A stretch of 64,000 nt of DNA from Artocarpus heterophyllus (GCA_025403435.1 CM046341.1:10439219-10503218), one strand, 5' to 3'. Shown: positions 34,866 through 47,619, counted from the stretch's first letter. Made by a program: numbers and translations. The notes: generated from the sequence alone by a model not told the origin.

Positions 34866-35714
34866 AACATTATAGAAGGTTGGAAGACGAATTCTAAGAG
34901 GGAAAAACTACAGACAAGAGGGAAGAACTCATTGCTTTGGAGAAAAAGAATGGTGCAACCCGGAGACGGAGACCATCTTCGCATCCAAATAGAGTTCTTT
35001 TCTTTCACTCATCATGTTTAAGAGATTATTTAGGATTGTTTTTAGTTTCATTAGGAACTAATTTTCTCTATTCTAGGGCTTCGATGTAGCCGGATTATGA
35101 ATGTTCACTTTTGTTTAATTTAATTCAATTCGATGTTTATTCATTATCTATGCTGAGTATTTAATCTAATCTTAATGCTTGTAAAAGTTTACGCACCTTT
35201 TGCATGATTTGTGATTTAATTTGAGGCTGAGAAGCGATAATTAAATTAGACCATGATTGAATGCCATGAAATCATCATAGGATAGAGATATCTATGAGAC
35301 TTGTGTAACACTATGAATTTCTTGTTCTTAATAAATCTTGGTAAGTTTAGAGTTTCCACAGAGATGTAAGAAATTTGCTAACGAGGATAAATTATTAATG
35401 CTTGAGAAAGATTAATGACTACCTAAGAGAAATTCGTTATCGGCATAGGAGTAAACATCAGTTGATTAAATTAGATAATTTGAATAGGATTAATTTAGGT
35501 GAAATCGGATGCCCTAGTATTTTATTATTTAGGTTTCATTTATATTTTTTTTGTTTTGTTATTTTTCTATTTTATATTTGATTGTTCAAATAATTTTAGG
35601 GTTAACCAATTTCGGTACTTAGCTAGATTAACGCAATCCTCGTGGGAACGATACTTTACTCACTCTTTATTACTTGTCTACGATTCTGTGCACTTGCAGA
35701 TTTTTCACAACACT

Positions 35715-36910
35715 TCCATATTGTGAAAACTGCATTTCGTTGTAGGTCATGTAGCATATGTATATATATATATATATATGTACTGTATGTATGTGTGTAT
35801 AAAGCACTCTAGAGCTCGATCCACTTGAGCCGCATGGATCAGGACAGTATAGCACCTGAGTAAATCTAGCCCGCAAGAAATAGGATACCTCTAAGGGTCA
35901 CATATGCAATTACTGGAGCCAGTTTTACAGCCATATCCATGCTCAATAATAAACGTTGTTATGGTAACCTGATTGTATTTTCTAACAATGTCAAAACTCT
36001 AAAACCAAAAAAAAAAAAAAAAAAAAAAATTACACTGACATTCTCTTGTTTTACCCAAATTACAATGATACAACCTAAACAAAAAATAATCTCACTAACA
36101 CCCAAATTACAATGAAAATGTTCAAATTTCACACAAACTGAAAATTAACAACACAAATTTCATTACTATTTACCAAAAAAGAACCAAAACTAAAAACCCC
36201 GTAAATCCTCATTACCATTGTTTTGTTGGCGACGGCATGCAGTGATGGCTGGAGCTGGCAGAAGAAGGCAGGTCAAGAGTGGAGGTTCGGAGGGTCAGAG
36301 GTTGTCGAGGGTAGGGGTGAGGTTGGTCAGGGGCTCGCTAGCGTGCAGAGGGAGGCAGGTCTGGAGAGGAAGGGAGGTCAAAAGAGGGGTGGTCTCGGAG
36401 GGTGGGGGTTAGTCCCAAATGGTGGGGGTGGGGGGTGGTCTCGAGGGTGGGGTTGTCACAGGCCACTGATGTGCAAAGGGAGGGTGGTCAAGAGAGGAAG
36501 AGGAAAGGACCCTATAACCGACCAAAATAACCTTATTTTGTCTTATCCATTGATCTACATAGATCCTAACCATTCACTAAAAGATTTTAAAGGATTTTAG
36601 CCCATGTTTTCAAATGGGTAAAATATTAGTCGCCAAGTTTGTTGTTATTTCTTAGTAATACCGAGTTTTGCCTAATTTGGTGTGGGTTATGCAATTGGAA
36701 TCTCTATTGCGCCATATAGATCAACTATAATCATCTTTTAAATAACTCTGGTAAGTGTTATGTGCCAATTTCGATTAAAATAAAAATAAGATATTGACAC
36801 GCTAGATCCAACTATCAATACCATTTTGTTCGCCAACGGGGTACACGTAGGTACGGTTATCAAACCAAAAACTCAAAAATTGGAATGTTCACCACGAATC
36901 CGAAGACGTT
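35715..36910. other. 3' part of copy B, with rearranged G-rich Mutator-type element
   Basis: Matches A 15815-18390. The left terminal repeat (acactgacattctcttg, about 36036) and the G-rich interior (36225-36500) of the small Mutator-type element remain. A block at 36515-36575 (accaaaataaccttattttg then gatcctaaccatt) is inverted relative to A 16745-16810, and the element's right end plus 1.1 kb are missing. The ORFs at 36218-36600 are by-products of the G-rich repeat. Confidence 0.55.
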
Positions 36911-37336
36911 CAGATTTCTGTTAACATTTTCCGTAAATAGCAATTCCTTCTTTCTCAGACGGGACACAACATCAGATATTAATTTACTGAAGGAAGTTTA
37001 TTTTAGCTTCAAATAATTAAAATATTTTTAAAAATACATGATTATTAAAGAATATTGTAAAAGTATAGCTACGTTTTTTCAACTCAAATGCAAACACAAA
37101 CACAAATACGCACACATTGAGATATATATTGAAGTGGCTGAACTTTGTATTGAAAGATACATCTTACATTTTATTTAACACTCCAGGCTCAGCATCGAAC
37201 ACCACTAAGGCCAGGGATCAAACTGTCGATTGTATTCTATTAGCCGAAAGTCTTTAGACATTTATTTATTTATTTATTCTTCTTGGCATAAGAAGTATTT
37301 AGACTTTCGGAGGATAACATAATTATAGATAGCACT
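36911..37336. other. Downstream flank of the Bowman-Birk-like gene
   Basis: No ORF or element is seen. It contains the gene's likely polyadenylation signals (37262-37279). Confidence 0.5.
37262..37279 (-). terminator. Likely polyadenylation signals of the Bowman-Birk-like gene
   Basis: Overlapping AATAAA motifs on the minus strand (ttatttatttatttatt on plus), about 60-75 bases beyond the stop codon at 37337-37339. Confidence 0.5.
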
Positions 37337-37798
37337 CTAGAACTGGATCGAGTTCTGAGCTTTCAAGGCGGACGGAGGACTTTCCCAACATTTTGGAGGA
37401 CAGGATTTGAGCTTATCATTGCAGTGACAAAATACCGGACGCGGAGGCGTACATTCACAGTCAGAGCAGCAAGGATGACAGCGGTCAAGCGACCTGTCCT
37501 TGCAGGTGCAATATCCTGCACTCTCATCACACTGGCAGTCCTGGCAGCACCAAAGCGATGAATCACCTGTTTAGTAATATAATCTAGTTGTAATTAGTAC
37601 TCTTAATTAAGGGATCGAAAAAGACGTGTAGTATTCTGATAAATTTACGGAGCGAAAACAATATCGAAACTGAAATTGATTCGTACCAGGGCGACAGACG
37701 GGATCTGTAACCTTATTAAGAAAATCTACTCGAGCATTGGCTATTGATGTGGCAACGGTCAGCAGCAATAGTCCCACGAGAACCTTGTTGAAGGCCAT
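37337..37798 (-). CDS. Bowman-Birk-like secreted cysteine-rich protein, two exons (join 37337..37566, 37687..37798)
   Basis: A 113-residue precursor. The ATG at 37798 is chosen because it directly opens a signal peptide (MAFNKVLVGLLLLTVATSIA, likely cut after residue 22). Exon 1 ends at 37687 and exon 2 starts at 37566; the 120-base intron has GT-AG ends and the junction restores a PGDSSLWCC reading. Residues 44-97 carry the Bowman-Birk cysteine order: CCxxCxC, CxC, Cx3CxxCxC, CxC, Cx3C. Family members inhibit serine proteases through two loops. Here loop 1 is CDESAGYC (P1 Glu, one residue short) and loop 2 is CTPPRPVFC (P1 and P1' both Pro). Neither has the usual Lys/Arg/Leu at P1. There are 16 cysteines, not 14; Cys35 and Cys70 are extra. 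It lies between copies B and D. Expression is not shown. Confidence 0.8.
37567..37686 (-). other. Intron of the Bowman-Birk-like gene
   Basis: Begins GTACGAATC and ends ACTAAACAG on the minus strand, 120 bases, AT-rich and with stops in the read-through frame. It splits codon 38 after its first base. Confidence 0.75.
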
Positions 37799-37839
37799 AT
37801 GGATCTTAGGTAGATGGGATATTATTGGAACTTCTGGGA

Positions 37840-40800
37840 TTTCCTCTAGCACTCTAGGATGAACATAAGGGGAAATATGAGAGCTTCATAGGATGTATAA
37901 ATAGATGTACAGGGAGCAAAGGACATGATCTTAAACATCCCAACGAGGTTAGCATGTTCTAAAACACCCATCTTATACTAAGGGCCTCTTTGCGAGGGCC
38001 TTCTAAAAGTTGCTTTTAGCTTCTTGAGTTCAAAAGCTACTTCTAAAAGTGTTTGAATGATTATCAGAAGTGCATTTGCTCTCCAAGAGTGCTTCCTGTT
38101 AAAGCCACAAAATGTAGCTTCTCAAAAAATCACTTCTAAAATAAACTTTGAAATTTGTACCAGAGTATCAATAATATATTATAAGCTTAAATATAACATT
38201 TTTGTAACTTAAAAAAAATTGAAACTATTTTGACTCATTAAACCTTTATTAAAAATATGGTTCCAAATACTTATTGAAAAGCTATAGCTTTGCTTCTCTT
38301 CTTCTATGACTAAAAATACAAGTAAAAACTATGTCAAACAGGCCCTTTGCCTCTTATTCCAATATTGTTGCTAGAAAAAGAAAGTACAAAAGGTAGACAA
38401 AAAGAGAAGAAATAAAACCAAAAAATAGAAGTAAAAAATAATAATAAAGAAATCTGAAGCTGCGGGCTAAACTCAAAGCATAAGCCTCAGCTCACACTTT
38501 GAGAAATACCCGAACATGCCTCGTGAAAAACCTTCTAATTGAAACCCAAAAAAAAGACTAGAAGAGACAAAGAGCATGTATTTACTCAAAGAGTCGGCTA
38601 ATTACAAAATCTAAATTCAGGAGCAACCTATATGTCTCGATTAATACTCGAAGTGCAAAAAGCTGGAATTGTCAATCACCAAGAAAAATTAATTAAAGAA
38701 ATACCATGCAAGGCCAACATGATTTCCTTCTCTAAAGATATAAGAAACTTGATATGAAATTTTCTTCAAATAAGGTAAGACACAAATCTTCTTAGATCGG
38801 AAGGACCAAGGCACAATTATTTATTGTTTATTTTTTTATAATTTTATTAAAAAAATTTAATAATATCAAACACATATATATAGAAGGTTTAATATAGAAT
38901 TATTAAGTGTAATGGAAGACTTCTAAATATTATATAGAGTCTTGAAAGAGAGAAATCATTGTTTCTTTTCTATGTGCCATTTTGTAAGTTTTATACAAAT
39001 CTTCCCACTCCAAAATCATTCCATAAGCTGTTAAATTTATGATTTGGATTGCACGGATTTACAGAATGAGATTCTAAATTTATTATAAAAAAAGTAATAA
39101 TTAAAATTAACATAATATAACATACTATATTTTATTAAAATCTAATGCATTACAAACCAACGTATTACATGTCAAGTCTTTCTCTTGCTATTAAGGTTTC
39201 ACGCATCAGGGAAAAGGATGCAAAAGTGAGTACGGCTTAGCTTCTTTCTTTAGTTGACAAAACAAATAAAGTTTATGAACTTTTAAAAACCCACAGTTGT
39301 TGTCGGTGTACATTGGGGCTTATATATTCATTACAACAAATTATGTCCATAATTTATATAATATATTTAATTTGAATTCACAGATTACATAAATTAAAAA
39401 TGTTCAATTTTTAATTTAACATATTCATATCATATTAAAAATTATCCCAATTTGAATCTAATCCACATAGTTTTTACAATCCAATCAAATATGGCAGTTT
39501 CGATTGGATTGATTAGATTGACGAATATCATGAATATCCCTAATTAAAAGAATAAAGATCAAGCAAATTCTCCCAAAAAAAAAAAGGAATAACAACCAGG
39601 TAATTCTTGGAAAAATGGGAAAAGTGAAGGGCAAAATTAAATTTTGACGAAAAGGTGCCTCCTATAAGGCACTTAGTAACGAGAAATAAATCGTCGACAA
39701 TATAGATCCCATCATTGAGACCCTCTTAAGGAGTCCCATCGGTGTGTCTGAGGAGAAAATCACTTTTTTTTTTTTTTTTCTCTTGAGGGACACTCTTTTG
39801 TTTTATAAAATGAGCAATACCCAAAAAAAAAAAAGGGTCAATAACACAATTGTTGAAAATAACGTGCTCAGAAAAATGGACCTTTGTCCGAATTATTTAA
39901 CACTTCTTATAATGTAGGAATATTTTTGGGAGTCAATAACAATGAGTTATTTAAATTTTTATTTTTGAGAAAATTTATAATGTTAATAATAAATTTATGA
40001 TTACATTTACAATAGTTTGCTCAATAGAAAATTGTCTAATATTTTTTTTTTGTGTGTGTATGAAAATTTTGAAAGAGTGCATTATTTTTCAACAAGAAAA
40101 TAAATAATAATAATAATAAATTTGAAAAAAAAGGATAAAAAAATAAGAATGAAAATTTAAATACAAAAAATTTTAAAAATTGTGCAATAAAAAACACCTC
40201 ATGTGCTGTAGAATTCTAACGTTTATTACTGTAATAAGAATTTTATTTAAGTTGTTTTATATACATGTTTGAGATTTACTTGAAGCTTAAGGAAACTTGC
40301 TTACAAGAAGAGTAAAAGGGGAAAAAGATATATAAAAAGAATCAGCAGGATTTTAAAAGATTGCATAAAAAATACACATTTAAAATATTAATACAAGGAA
40401 AAAATAATAATTAAAATATAAGTGAAAAATAATAAAAGAAAAAAAGAAGCAGCTTTAAGTAATTGATTCTTAAAAAAATAAAAGAGAGTAAAATTTGCTA
40501 ACAAGTTGCCTACTTTAAAAAAAAGATTCTTATAAAATTAAACGGATCCGCAACAAAAGATTGAAAATCAAGCAGGTCTAGGGGGATAAAAAAAAAAAAA
40601 AAAGAGCAAAAGTGAAGGACAAAAAGGAATAAAAAGAGTTAAAGGTGCCTGCTTTAAGAAACTTAGTAATGGAAAAAAATTTGTCGATAATGATGGATCT
40701 AAACATTGAGATCACCTTAAAGAGTCCAGTACTCGGTTTGTCTAGGAGATATGAAGTTTTTTGGTATTTTAAAAATTGAGTAAAAACTAAGAAAGAAGGA

Positions 40801-41280
40801 GACATGAATAAAAAAAATAATGGTCAATAACACAAATGCTATAAATAATGTGCTTAAAAAACAATGCATCATTGTCCGAATTGTTTGTCATTTTTTTTAT
40901 AACATGGGAACATTTTTTTCAGAGTCAAAAGAATTTTTTTAATCAATAACAACGTGTTGTTATTTATTTTAATTTTAGCAGAACACTTATAATTTTAATA
41001 AAAAATTATTAAATTAATATTATTTTACTCAATATAAAATTCTTCTAGTATTTGTTTGTGTATATTTAAGTATAGATAATAATCTACTTTCTTCTTTTGT
41101 TGTTCATGCATTCCTTTTCAAGAAGTAAATAAAAATAATAATAAAACTAAGGACACAAGGAATATAAAGAAGAAAAAAAGAATGAAAAAAATTGAGTACA
41201 AAAAGTTTTAAAAATTATGTGCAAATAAACATACACTATTAAAGTTTACTAATGTGATAAAAATTTACTTGATTTCCAAC
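37840..41280. other. Upstream flank of the Bowman-Birk-like gene = partial unit copy D
   Basis: Aligns, with more divergence, to A 11650-14250 and B 30285-32790: the same order of blocks, including agcactctaggatga, aataataataaagaaa, ttaatactcgaagtgcaaaa and tcgtcgacaat. It contains an internal partial duplication (39640-39770 and 40640-40760 share ggtgcctcctat/ggtgcctgcttt and the tcgt/tgtcgaca block). It appears to be the source-like copy, because the gene is still attached. No other gene is seen. Confidence 0.7.
37896..37904 (-). promoter_or_regulatory. Likely TATA element of the Bowman-Birk-like gene
   Basis: Minus strand CTATTTATA, about 100 bases before the ATG. The opposite strand reads TATAAATAG, so direction is ambiguous from sequence alone. 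The three promoter-block copies in A, B and C have lost this core. Confidence 0.45.
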
Positions 41281-42468
41281 AAAGGCTCAGTCTGACGTAC
41301 CAAATCTTTAGCCTTCACTTTGAAAGGAGATTTTTCCTTCTTTTTTTTTTAAGAACAGATTTTTTTCATTTTGTTTGAAGCATATTGGTATATTCGAAAG
41401 AAAAGAAGATTTGATATCTCCAAAACAAGTTTCTCTTTCCCTTCTTCTTACTAGTTTCAATAAAGAAAAAAAATAGAAATCTTCAGTGGATGTAAGGATT
41501 TAATACAGCATTAAAAACAATATTAGCTCTATGAACCATCTCCCTTCTCCTAGTTTGTAGATGTTGGTATTTTATTGAACCACATTAAATTTTTTCTTCT
41601 CATCTAGATTTTTTTTTCTTATTTAATTTTTTTTTGTAGTTATCTTCTATGAAATATTGGAAAGTGTGGCTATTAACATGTCCCATTCTACTTTTAATAG
41701 ACCTCTTAAAAAATTCTTGTTATTGTATTATCCATTAATAAAATTACTTTTAAGGACAAAAAGTATTTAAAAATAATTAGTACAAAACCTTATCTTAAAA
41801 ATTTATTCAAGACCAAAAAATTATCATGCCTTATTTTTTCCGTAAATATAGAGATGGATTCTAGCGTAAAAAGTCTCTCCATAAAAAAATACATGACTTT
41901 TTTTTTCTTTAAAATTCTTGTTTTTTCACTCAATTTTCAATTATAATGGTTTCATATAAACAAATTACATAAATTATGTCACACTGAAGGAATCGATTGT
42001 TTGGCTTAATAAAAAAAAAAAAAACTGTCTTTCAAAGGATAAAAGTATCCTTCAATCAAAAAGAGAAAAAAATACAATTTTTTTGATTTGTATTGATTCT
42101 TTAATTCATATTGTATCGTGTTTAATATACGGATTATGGTTTCTGGATACAATAATTATCGACACTATGACTACTCTTTTGACTTTTAACTCAACAACAA
42201 TGATCTTGATCAAACAAATCGGCCGTCTTATTAATACCATCACTTTATAACATGCCACCAACCAAAAAAAAAAAAAAAAGTTCTTAAGGTAACTTAAAGG
42301 AAAAAAAAATCTACTTGTCTCATTTGAAAACAAATGAAAGCAAATTTAAACATTCTATTTGATGTATTCTGCATTGCATTTTAACTGGTATTTACAGTGT
42401 TATTATTCAAAAAAATCCTAACACTTGTAAAAAACACAGATTTAAAAATGTTAATTTATGACTTATTG
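41281..42468. other. AT-rich spacer
   Basis: Poly-A and poly-T tracts and short ORFs only (for example 42106-42333). I recognise nothing coding and no element boundary. Confidence 0.4.
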
Positions 42469-43854
42469 TTAGGGTCTAAAAGCGTAAGTCCGATATAATC
42501 TTAAGCATAAGATTTTCTAAGTAATAAAACTCGGTGAATCTCAAGTCGATCATACAGGAAGAAGGTATTACAAAGGTCCAATATTAGTTTTATTATTTTT
42601 AGTTGAAAAAATTAAGGATTAAAGTTAATTATTTACAATTTATTTATAATATTTATATATTTTTTACTTTGTCTATTTTTAGATTTTTTTTTGTAATTTT
42701 TGTAACTTCAACAACAAGAAATATGACTTAAATTAGAATGGTAAATGAAACTTAATAATAAGTGCAAATTAACTTAGAAGTAACGACAATTTTAATAGCA
42801 CCGAGGATTAAAGGTTCTATTATAGAAATTAAGTTAACTATATTTTAGTTTTTCTAAAATTATTTATTAAAGGTTCTGATTTTTTTTTTTACTTTTTTAT
42901 ATTTTTTTCCTTTTCTTCACTCGTGAAACTATTCTTGAGAGTCTTAAGTTTTATTGTGGGATCCAGTGTGATGCCCGCAAAAATCGAAGGAAGGAGACGC
43001 ATCAATTACGCGGAAATCTACAATGATGACCTGATCTTGTAGCTAAGGAACACATGTTGGAGCTGGGATCAAGAGGATAGACGCTGGCCATTGGATGGGT
43101 CCTTGGTAAGCTGATCAAACGAATGAGAAGACAAGCGCACGAGGAACGCGCTGCAGTGAATTCTAAGGGAGGGGCCTAGACACGTGGACGGCCTAGATCA
43201 AATTATAGGTGTGATTGGCGATCTTGAGCTCGCCACATGGCACTTCTTTATTCTTATTTTCTTTTTTTATTATTATTTTTTATGCATTTGAGGTCTATTC
43301 TTGCCCATTTTCACGCCGTTTTACTCTGTTTTTCTTGCAAATTTCAAACCTAAAATAAAATAAACAAACTAAAATTAATTATTTACAAACTAAATTTTAC
43401 AATAATTAAAAATATTTATTTTACAATAAAACACACAAAAATTACTAAAAATAGATGAAAACTTCTAAAATTAACAAACCTTAACGATATTCTATTTAAG
43501 ACTTGGGAATATTTTTAGAAATTACAAAAAATATAATAGAACATATTTACAGACTCAAAACTTATTTACAAATAATTTAAGATGCAAAATAAAATCACAT
43601 GACATTATTTTTGTGATTTTGATTATTTACAAGCTAATTAATTAAAAAACACGCAAAGATGATTCTAAAAATTACTAAAAATATTATTAAACATAAAAAC
43701 ACACTAAAAACATATTTTTAAATATATTTTCACACAAGCACACTAAAAAACTAATTATCACATAAATTCTATAATGAAGGGATTTAATAAGAAATGCTAA
43801 TGCAAAATGATAATATTTAGCCATAAAAAAATATACATTTTCATAGTCTCATCA
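42469..43854 (+). mobile_element. LTR-like sequence related to 25736-27957
   Basis: Begins near TGTTAGGGTCTAAAAG and ends catagtctcatca, the same end as 25736-27957. The cacgccgttttactctg, atttcaaacctaaaat and acacactaaaaacatattttt blocks near 43320-43700 correspond to 27415-27830. After the end, cacctcctaaccaacttatt then gctagtcctgagtaatt looks like internal sequence of the same element type, so this may be an LTR with a stub of internal region. Confidence 0.5.
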
Positions 43855-45547
43855 CACCTCCTAACCAACTTATTGCTAGTCCTGAGTAATTAAAGCAATA
43901 GAATATAAAAATAGACCAAATGATTGATTTGTCAAAAGCTTGTCTCCTTGCAAAACGTCCTTAGGGGTTGTTTCAGAATCATGGTTTAAAATAATAATAT
44001 AGATATTATTCAAGTTTATGTTTTACTTCAAGAGTATGTCTCATATTTAAGATGGATTTTCTCATATGTGTGTTATTTTATCACTAATTATTACACACAA
44101 ACTAGATAAATTTACACTAATATAAGCTAATTTATTTTATCAAAATCTTACAAGTTTGTTTTAAAACGTAAATTTTGAAAGTAAATTATGAATTTAAATT
44201 AATTATCTACTTTTAAAACGTAGTCCTACTGTGCCTTTTGCTCACGTTTTATCTGTTTTTAAATCTTTCCCCTAGGTGGAATACAGCTTAGGATTGACGA
44301 AGGGTTCGCAGGCCGGACTTGTGGCCAGTAGAAGGCCTGGGTAGGTTTTGTATAAAATAATCAAGGCATGTATTATTTTAACATTTCTTTTCCTTTGGAC
44401 TGTGATTGTAATTTAAATATTGTCGATACTATGTGTGTGCACAAGTTGTGGGTTGGTGGGACCCAACACATACTCTCTTTCTTTATTATTTTATTTCATT
44501 CGTTTCATCTTATTTGTTTAATTATTACAGACGTCTGCTTAAAAAGGGTTTTAAATTATCATATTTTTCTTAAATAATTAAATTATTTAACTTATGTTTT
44601 AATTAAATTTTTACTTAATTAACTTAACCAACCTGCCACGTCACCTCCCGTACTCCGAGACGTGACATGAGACCTTATACAGCGCCATCAGACAATTTTT
44701 GAGGCCATCTAAAGTATTCTTCAAAGTTATATGCCATGGGGTGCTCATTTGTTGGGCATAACAGACATCGCATATTTTTGGTACCATCATTGCTATATGA
44801 TCTATTTCGTGGGGTGCTCCTTCGGGCACAACGGACACGGAGTGCTCATTTGGGGCACAACATAACTTATTATAATCTTTCTTTCTTTCCTTTCCTTCAC
44901 TAACAACCCGGGATGTGACTGAAAGAATTTGAGTGATGATTATAGATTTTTGAATTATTGATTTGTGTGATGAAGTATGAACTCGATAAATTTTTATATT
45001 GATATGAACAATTTGTACATTAACTTTAAAAGAATATTATATCATAATAGTAAAAAAACCAAGAGGTGAGTAATGGATTTTCTACTAGGCACTCTATGCT
45101 CACTCCTCCTACTTTCTTTTTCAAGTTAGTCGCTTGATTCTTGATGTCTGGGAATATTGTCGATGCTCCTAGCTACTCGAATGGTATACTCCTCCTATGA
45201 TTTTTATTGGTACATGGAAGATATACGAAATGAACACTCCCAGTAGATGATTGATTTTTTATGAACTCGGTTTTATTTGTTATTTGAATTTATTTTGTTT
45301 ATTTTAACTAAAGCTGTGTTGCTACATTTTCACTTATTTTATAAGCATTCATTCAAAAAATTGTATATTTTCATTTTAAATTTTCTATTTGTAGTTTATT
45401 ATTTATTTTATATTAAAACTCCAAAGTATATTGAATTATTTTTATAAATTTATGTGCCCTACTATAGTTTCTAAATATTTTTGACTTTTTAGATCTTTAA
45501 AATATTTCTTTTAATTTAGTCACTATACTCGGTTTTAGGTCGTGACA
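43855..45547. mobile_element. Gypsy-derived sequence with LTR-terminus-like ends
   Basis: Two LTR-like termini of the same direction appear: ccgagacgtgaca ending at 44667 and ttaggtcgtgaca ending at 45547 (their complements begin TGTCACG). Between them lie three imperfect repeats of ggggtgctcatttg...gggcacaacggacac (44735-44860). A block at 45055-45125 resembles A 10660-10730. No coding domain is found. Confidence 0.4.
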
Positions 45548-46425
45548 TCATCTTCTACTCAAGATTTAGGAAGGCCAGACTCTCTTCGCAAGGCTAAACA
45601 AAGCGTTTTGTCTTTTTTGCCTTGATCTTCGCTATTTATTCATCCTTTAAGCATGGATCATATTAGTAGCTAGTAGTTGTTTACTGCAATAGATTGTTAC
45701 GAGGGTAAGAATGCCTTTGATATGCTTAGAGTTTGCAACTCTACAACCCTATTTTAGAACCTTTGTCTGATCAAATATGTTATGAGGTATTAGATGTGCG
45801 GTGGAATAAGTAAAAACTGAGCTTATCCTTTGAGTAAAATTGGGTTTTGTTTACATCCGATCTGTTGATGGGTTCCAAGATTTACAAAATAACGAAGAGG
45901 ATGAAGAGCGTGATAGCTTCAATAATCCCTTTTTTTATTAATGTTGAGAACAAGAAATAGTCGTACCAGTTCAGGCGACCTGCAACATGATGTGTTGAAC
46001 CTGATCTGTAGACCAAGGCTTCGTTGTAATCGTCACAAAACCGTAGCTGTTCCTCCATTTCTTTGGAGACACGTTTACTTGCACGAAAGGATTGACTTGA
46101 TGTGTAATATCTGTATATACATCGATCTACTAATAGTATAAACATATTTGATATGGACCTATTTCATATATTGGCATGCTTAGTTATCGAGGAAATGAAA
46201 TGAAACGAGAAAATCTATGTGTTTCTTTCCCTTAGGATATTTCATGTGTGTTCATCATACAAGCAAAAACTTTATCAAATTAACAAAAAAATAGACAAAT
46301 AGTCTTACAAAACTAAAATATAAAATAACTTGACAAAAAAATAAAGAAGATCAAAATCAAATGTGAAGAAAGAAAAATAAAATGATTAAACAAGAAAGAC
46401 GCAACCTAAGAGAAGGAGCTGTGAT
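45548..46425. other. Spacer without recognisable gene
   Basis: ORFs at 45882 (minus) and 45941 (plus) overlap and show no family. Nothing else is seen. Confidence 0.35.
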
Positions 46426-46904
46426 TTTTTTTTTTTTCATTTTAAATTCTTTTCCACTACAAACTTTAAGCTGGTAGGATGACTTTTTCTTCATCAAAAT
46501 ACTGTTCAGTTGCTGTTAATTTTTCTTTAAAAAAAAAAAACCCTTCTAATTTGGAATTGTAATGAGAAGTAATTTGATATTTATTCCCATGTTCACGAGT
46601 ATAAGTAACAGGAAACAAAAAATATTGGAATCCTAAAATGTCCTTAGTTTTATTATAATTTAGCACTAGGAACTTACGTAAATACTTACAATCGCAGCTT
46701 TTGGATTGATTTTGTCATGAAGAGAAAGTTCTTGCAGAAAACGTGCCAACCAACCGATTTGGATTGCCAACCTTTCTCCTAGCGTACTCGCTAATAGTGT
46801 TACTGACAGTATCCAGTTGTGATACTGAAGGTAGTCTGGCGTGATATTAATTGATTTATCCTTTTAGGAATAATAGAATCTGCGTTAATTAGGAAATTCA
46901 GAAA

Positions 46905-47023
46905 CTACGACAGATGCTATAGGCAGAGGATTTCCTCCAACCAAATTACATCTTCATCTATCCTAAGGCTGAATTTTCTAGACCATAAGTTGCCTTGTTG
47001 GCAGTTCTACAAATATGTCTAAA
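46905..47023 (-). pseudogene. LINE RNase H C-terminal remnant, separated part
   Basis: The minus strand reads FRHICRTANKATYGLENSAL, then after a stop or shift DEDVIWLEEIL. This is the usual end of plant LINE RVT_3 (F-HV-R-AN--AH-LA--AL, then D--WLEE-P). The preceding part of the same domain is at 53095-53400. Confidence 0.6.
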
Positions 47024-47545
47024 AAAAACCCCACCACCACCCACGCCCGCCCAAAAAAAAAGAAAAAAGATGGTAAATATCTAATAAGTGCATAATTTAA
47101 CATATTTTTATAACATTTTTCTTTATATTTATTTTGTTAGTTTTTTGGATTTTATTGTGTTTTATAGGTGATTTAATATGAAAGATTGAAAAGAGGATTA
47201 AAAATATGGATTTTAGAGCTTTAAGAGTCACAAATATTGGAGTTCATCTGGAATCGTTGGAAGCAAATTGAGTGAGAAATGGGCCAAAAATGATGATAAA
47301 GTGCAACCCATTAGTAGCCCTAGGGCCTCGCCCTCGCGAGAAGAAGGCCTGTGGCCGCGCCACAACACACGCGGCCGTGAGCAATCATTTCACGCAGCCG
47401 TGCACACTCCTGGGTAGTCCGAAGACTCTGTTCCGCTAGCTACCATGAGGGGAATTCATCATCTTGTGTGTCCCTTTATCTTAGGCCCGAATTTGACCTA
47501 AATTTGATCCAGACTTACCCATTTTTAACCTTAAAAGACTAAACC

Positions 47546-47553
47546 TATAAATA
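47546..47553 (+). promoter_or_regulatory. LTR TATA box
   Basis: TATAAATA downstream of the GC-rich island, in the same position as in the solo LTR at 34390-35712. Confidence 0.5.
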
Positions 47554-47619
47554 CCACTTTAGAAACACAATTATATCAGTGTTTTTATCAGTTTTTCCTT
47601 AATTATTTTTATGCTTAGG

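Larger units (their letters stand above)
34390..35712 (+). mobile_element. Solo LTR, 1323 bp, TGATAAGTTAG...TTCACAACA
   Basis: Copy A reads through this site uninterrupted near 15815. The insertion starts TGATAAGTTAG and ends TTTTTCACAACA, with flanks cttct (34385-34389) and cttcc (35713-35717). Inside are an array of GCCTAGGCGC palindromes (34590-34800), a TATA box at 34857, and a 3' part with cgtgggaacgatacttta and tgtgcacttgcag, usual for the LTR ends of Athila/Tat-type elements. No internal region or second LTR is present. Confidence 0.85.
24036..36910. other. Composite repeat unit, copy B
   Basis: Direct-orientation copy of A. It starts inside the gag relic (A position about 4753) and runs to about 36910, after which 430 bases lead into the Bowman-Birk-like gene. 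Copy-specific insertions are the LTR at 25736-27957, the LTR at 34390-35712 and a small insertion near 30402-30501. It lacks A's two solo LTRs and A's 16926-18070 stretch. Confidence 0.8.

Noticed and set aside
37363..37566. 67-residue ORF overlapping exon 2 of the Bowman-Birk-like gene
   Set aside because: It is a shifted frame; the true frame gives the cysteine pattern and joins exon 1 across a GT-AG intron.
37799..37852. N-terminal extension of exon 1 of the Bowman-Birk-like gene
   Set aside because: The extended frame starts at GTG and would put a charged stretch before the signal peptide; the ATG at 37798 opens a normal signal peptide.
46466..46666. 66-residue minus-strand ORF
   Set aside because: In the presumed LINE 3' tail, crosses a homopolymer run, and has no family resemblance.
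46690..46860. 57-codon open block on the minus strand with a GTAAGT-like donor (reads PDYLQYHNWILSVTLLAST...)
   Set aside because: It looks protein-like, but it lies just past the LINE RNase H end where 3' tail sequence is expected. The acceptor is weak, the next candidate exon would need an intron too short to splice, and I recognise no family.
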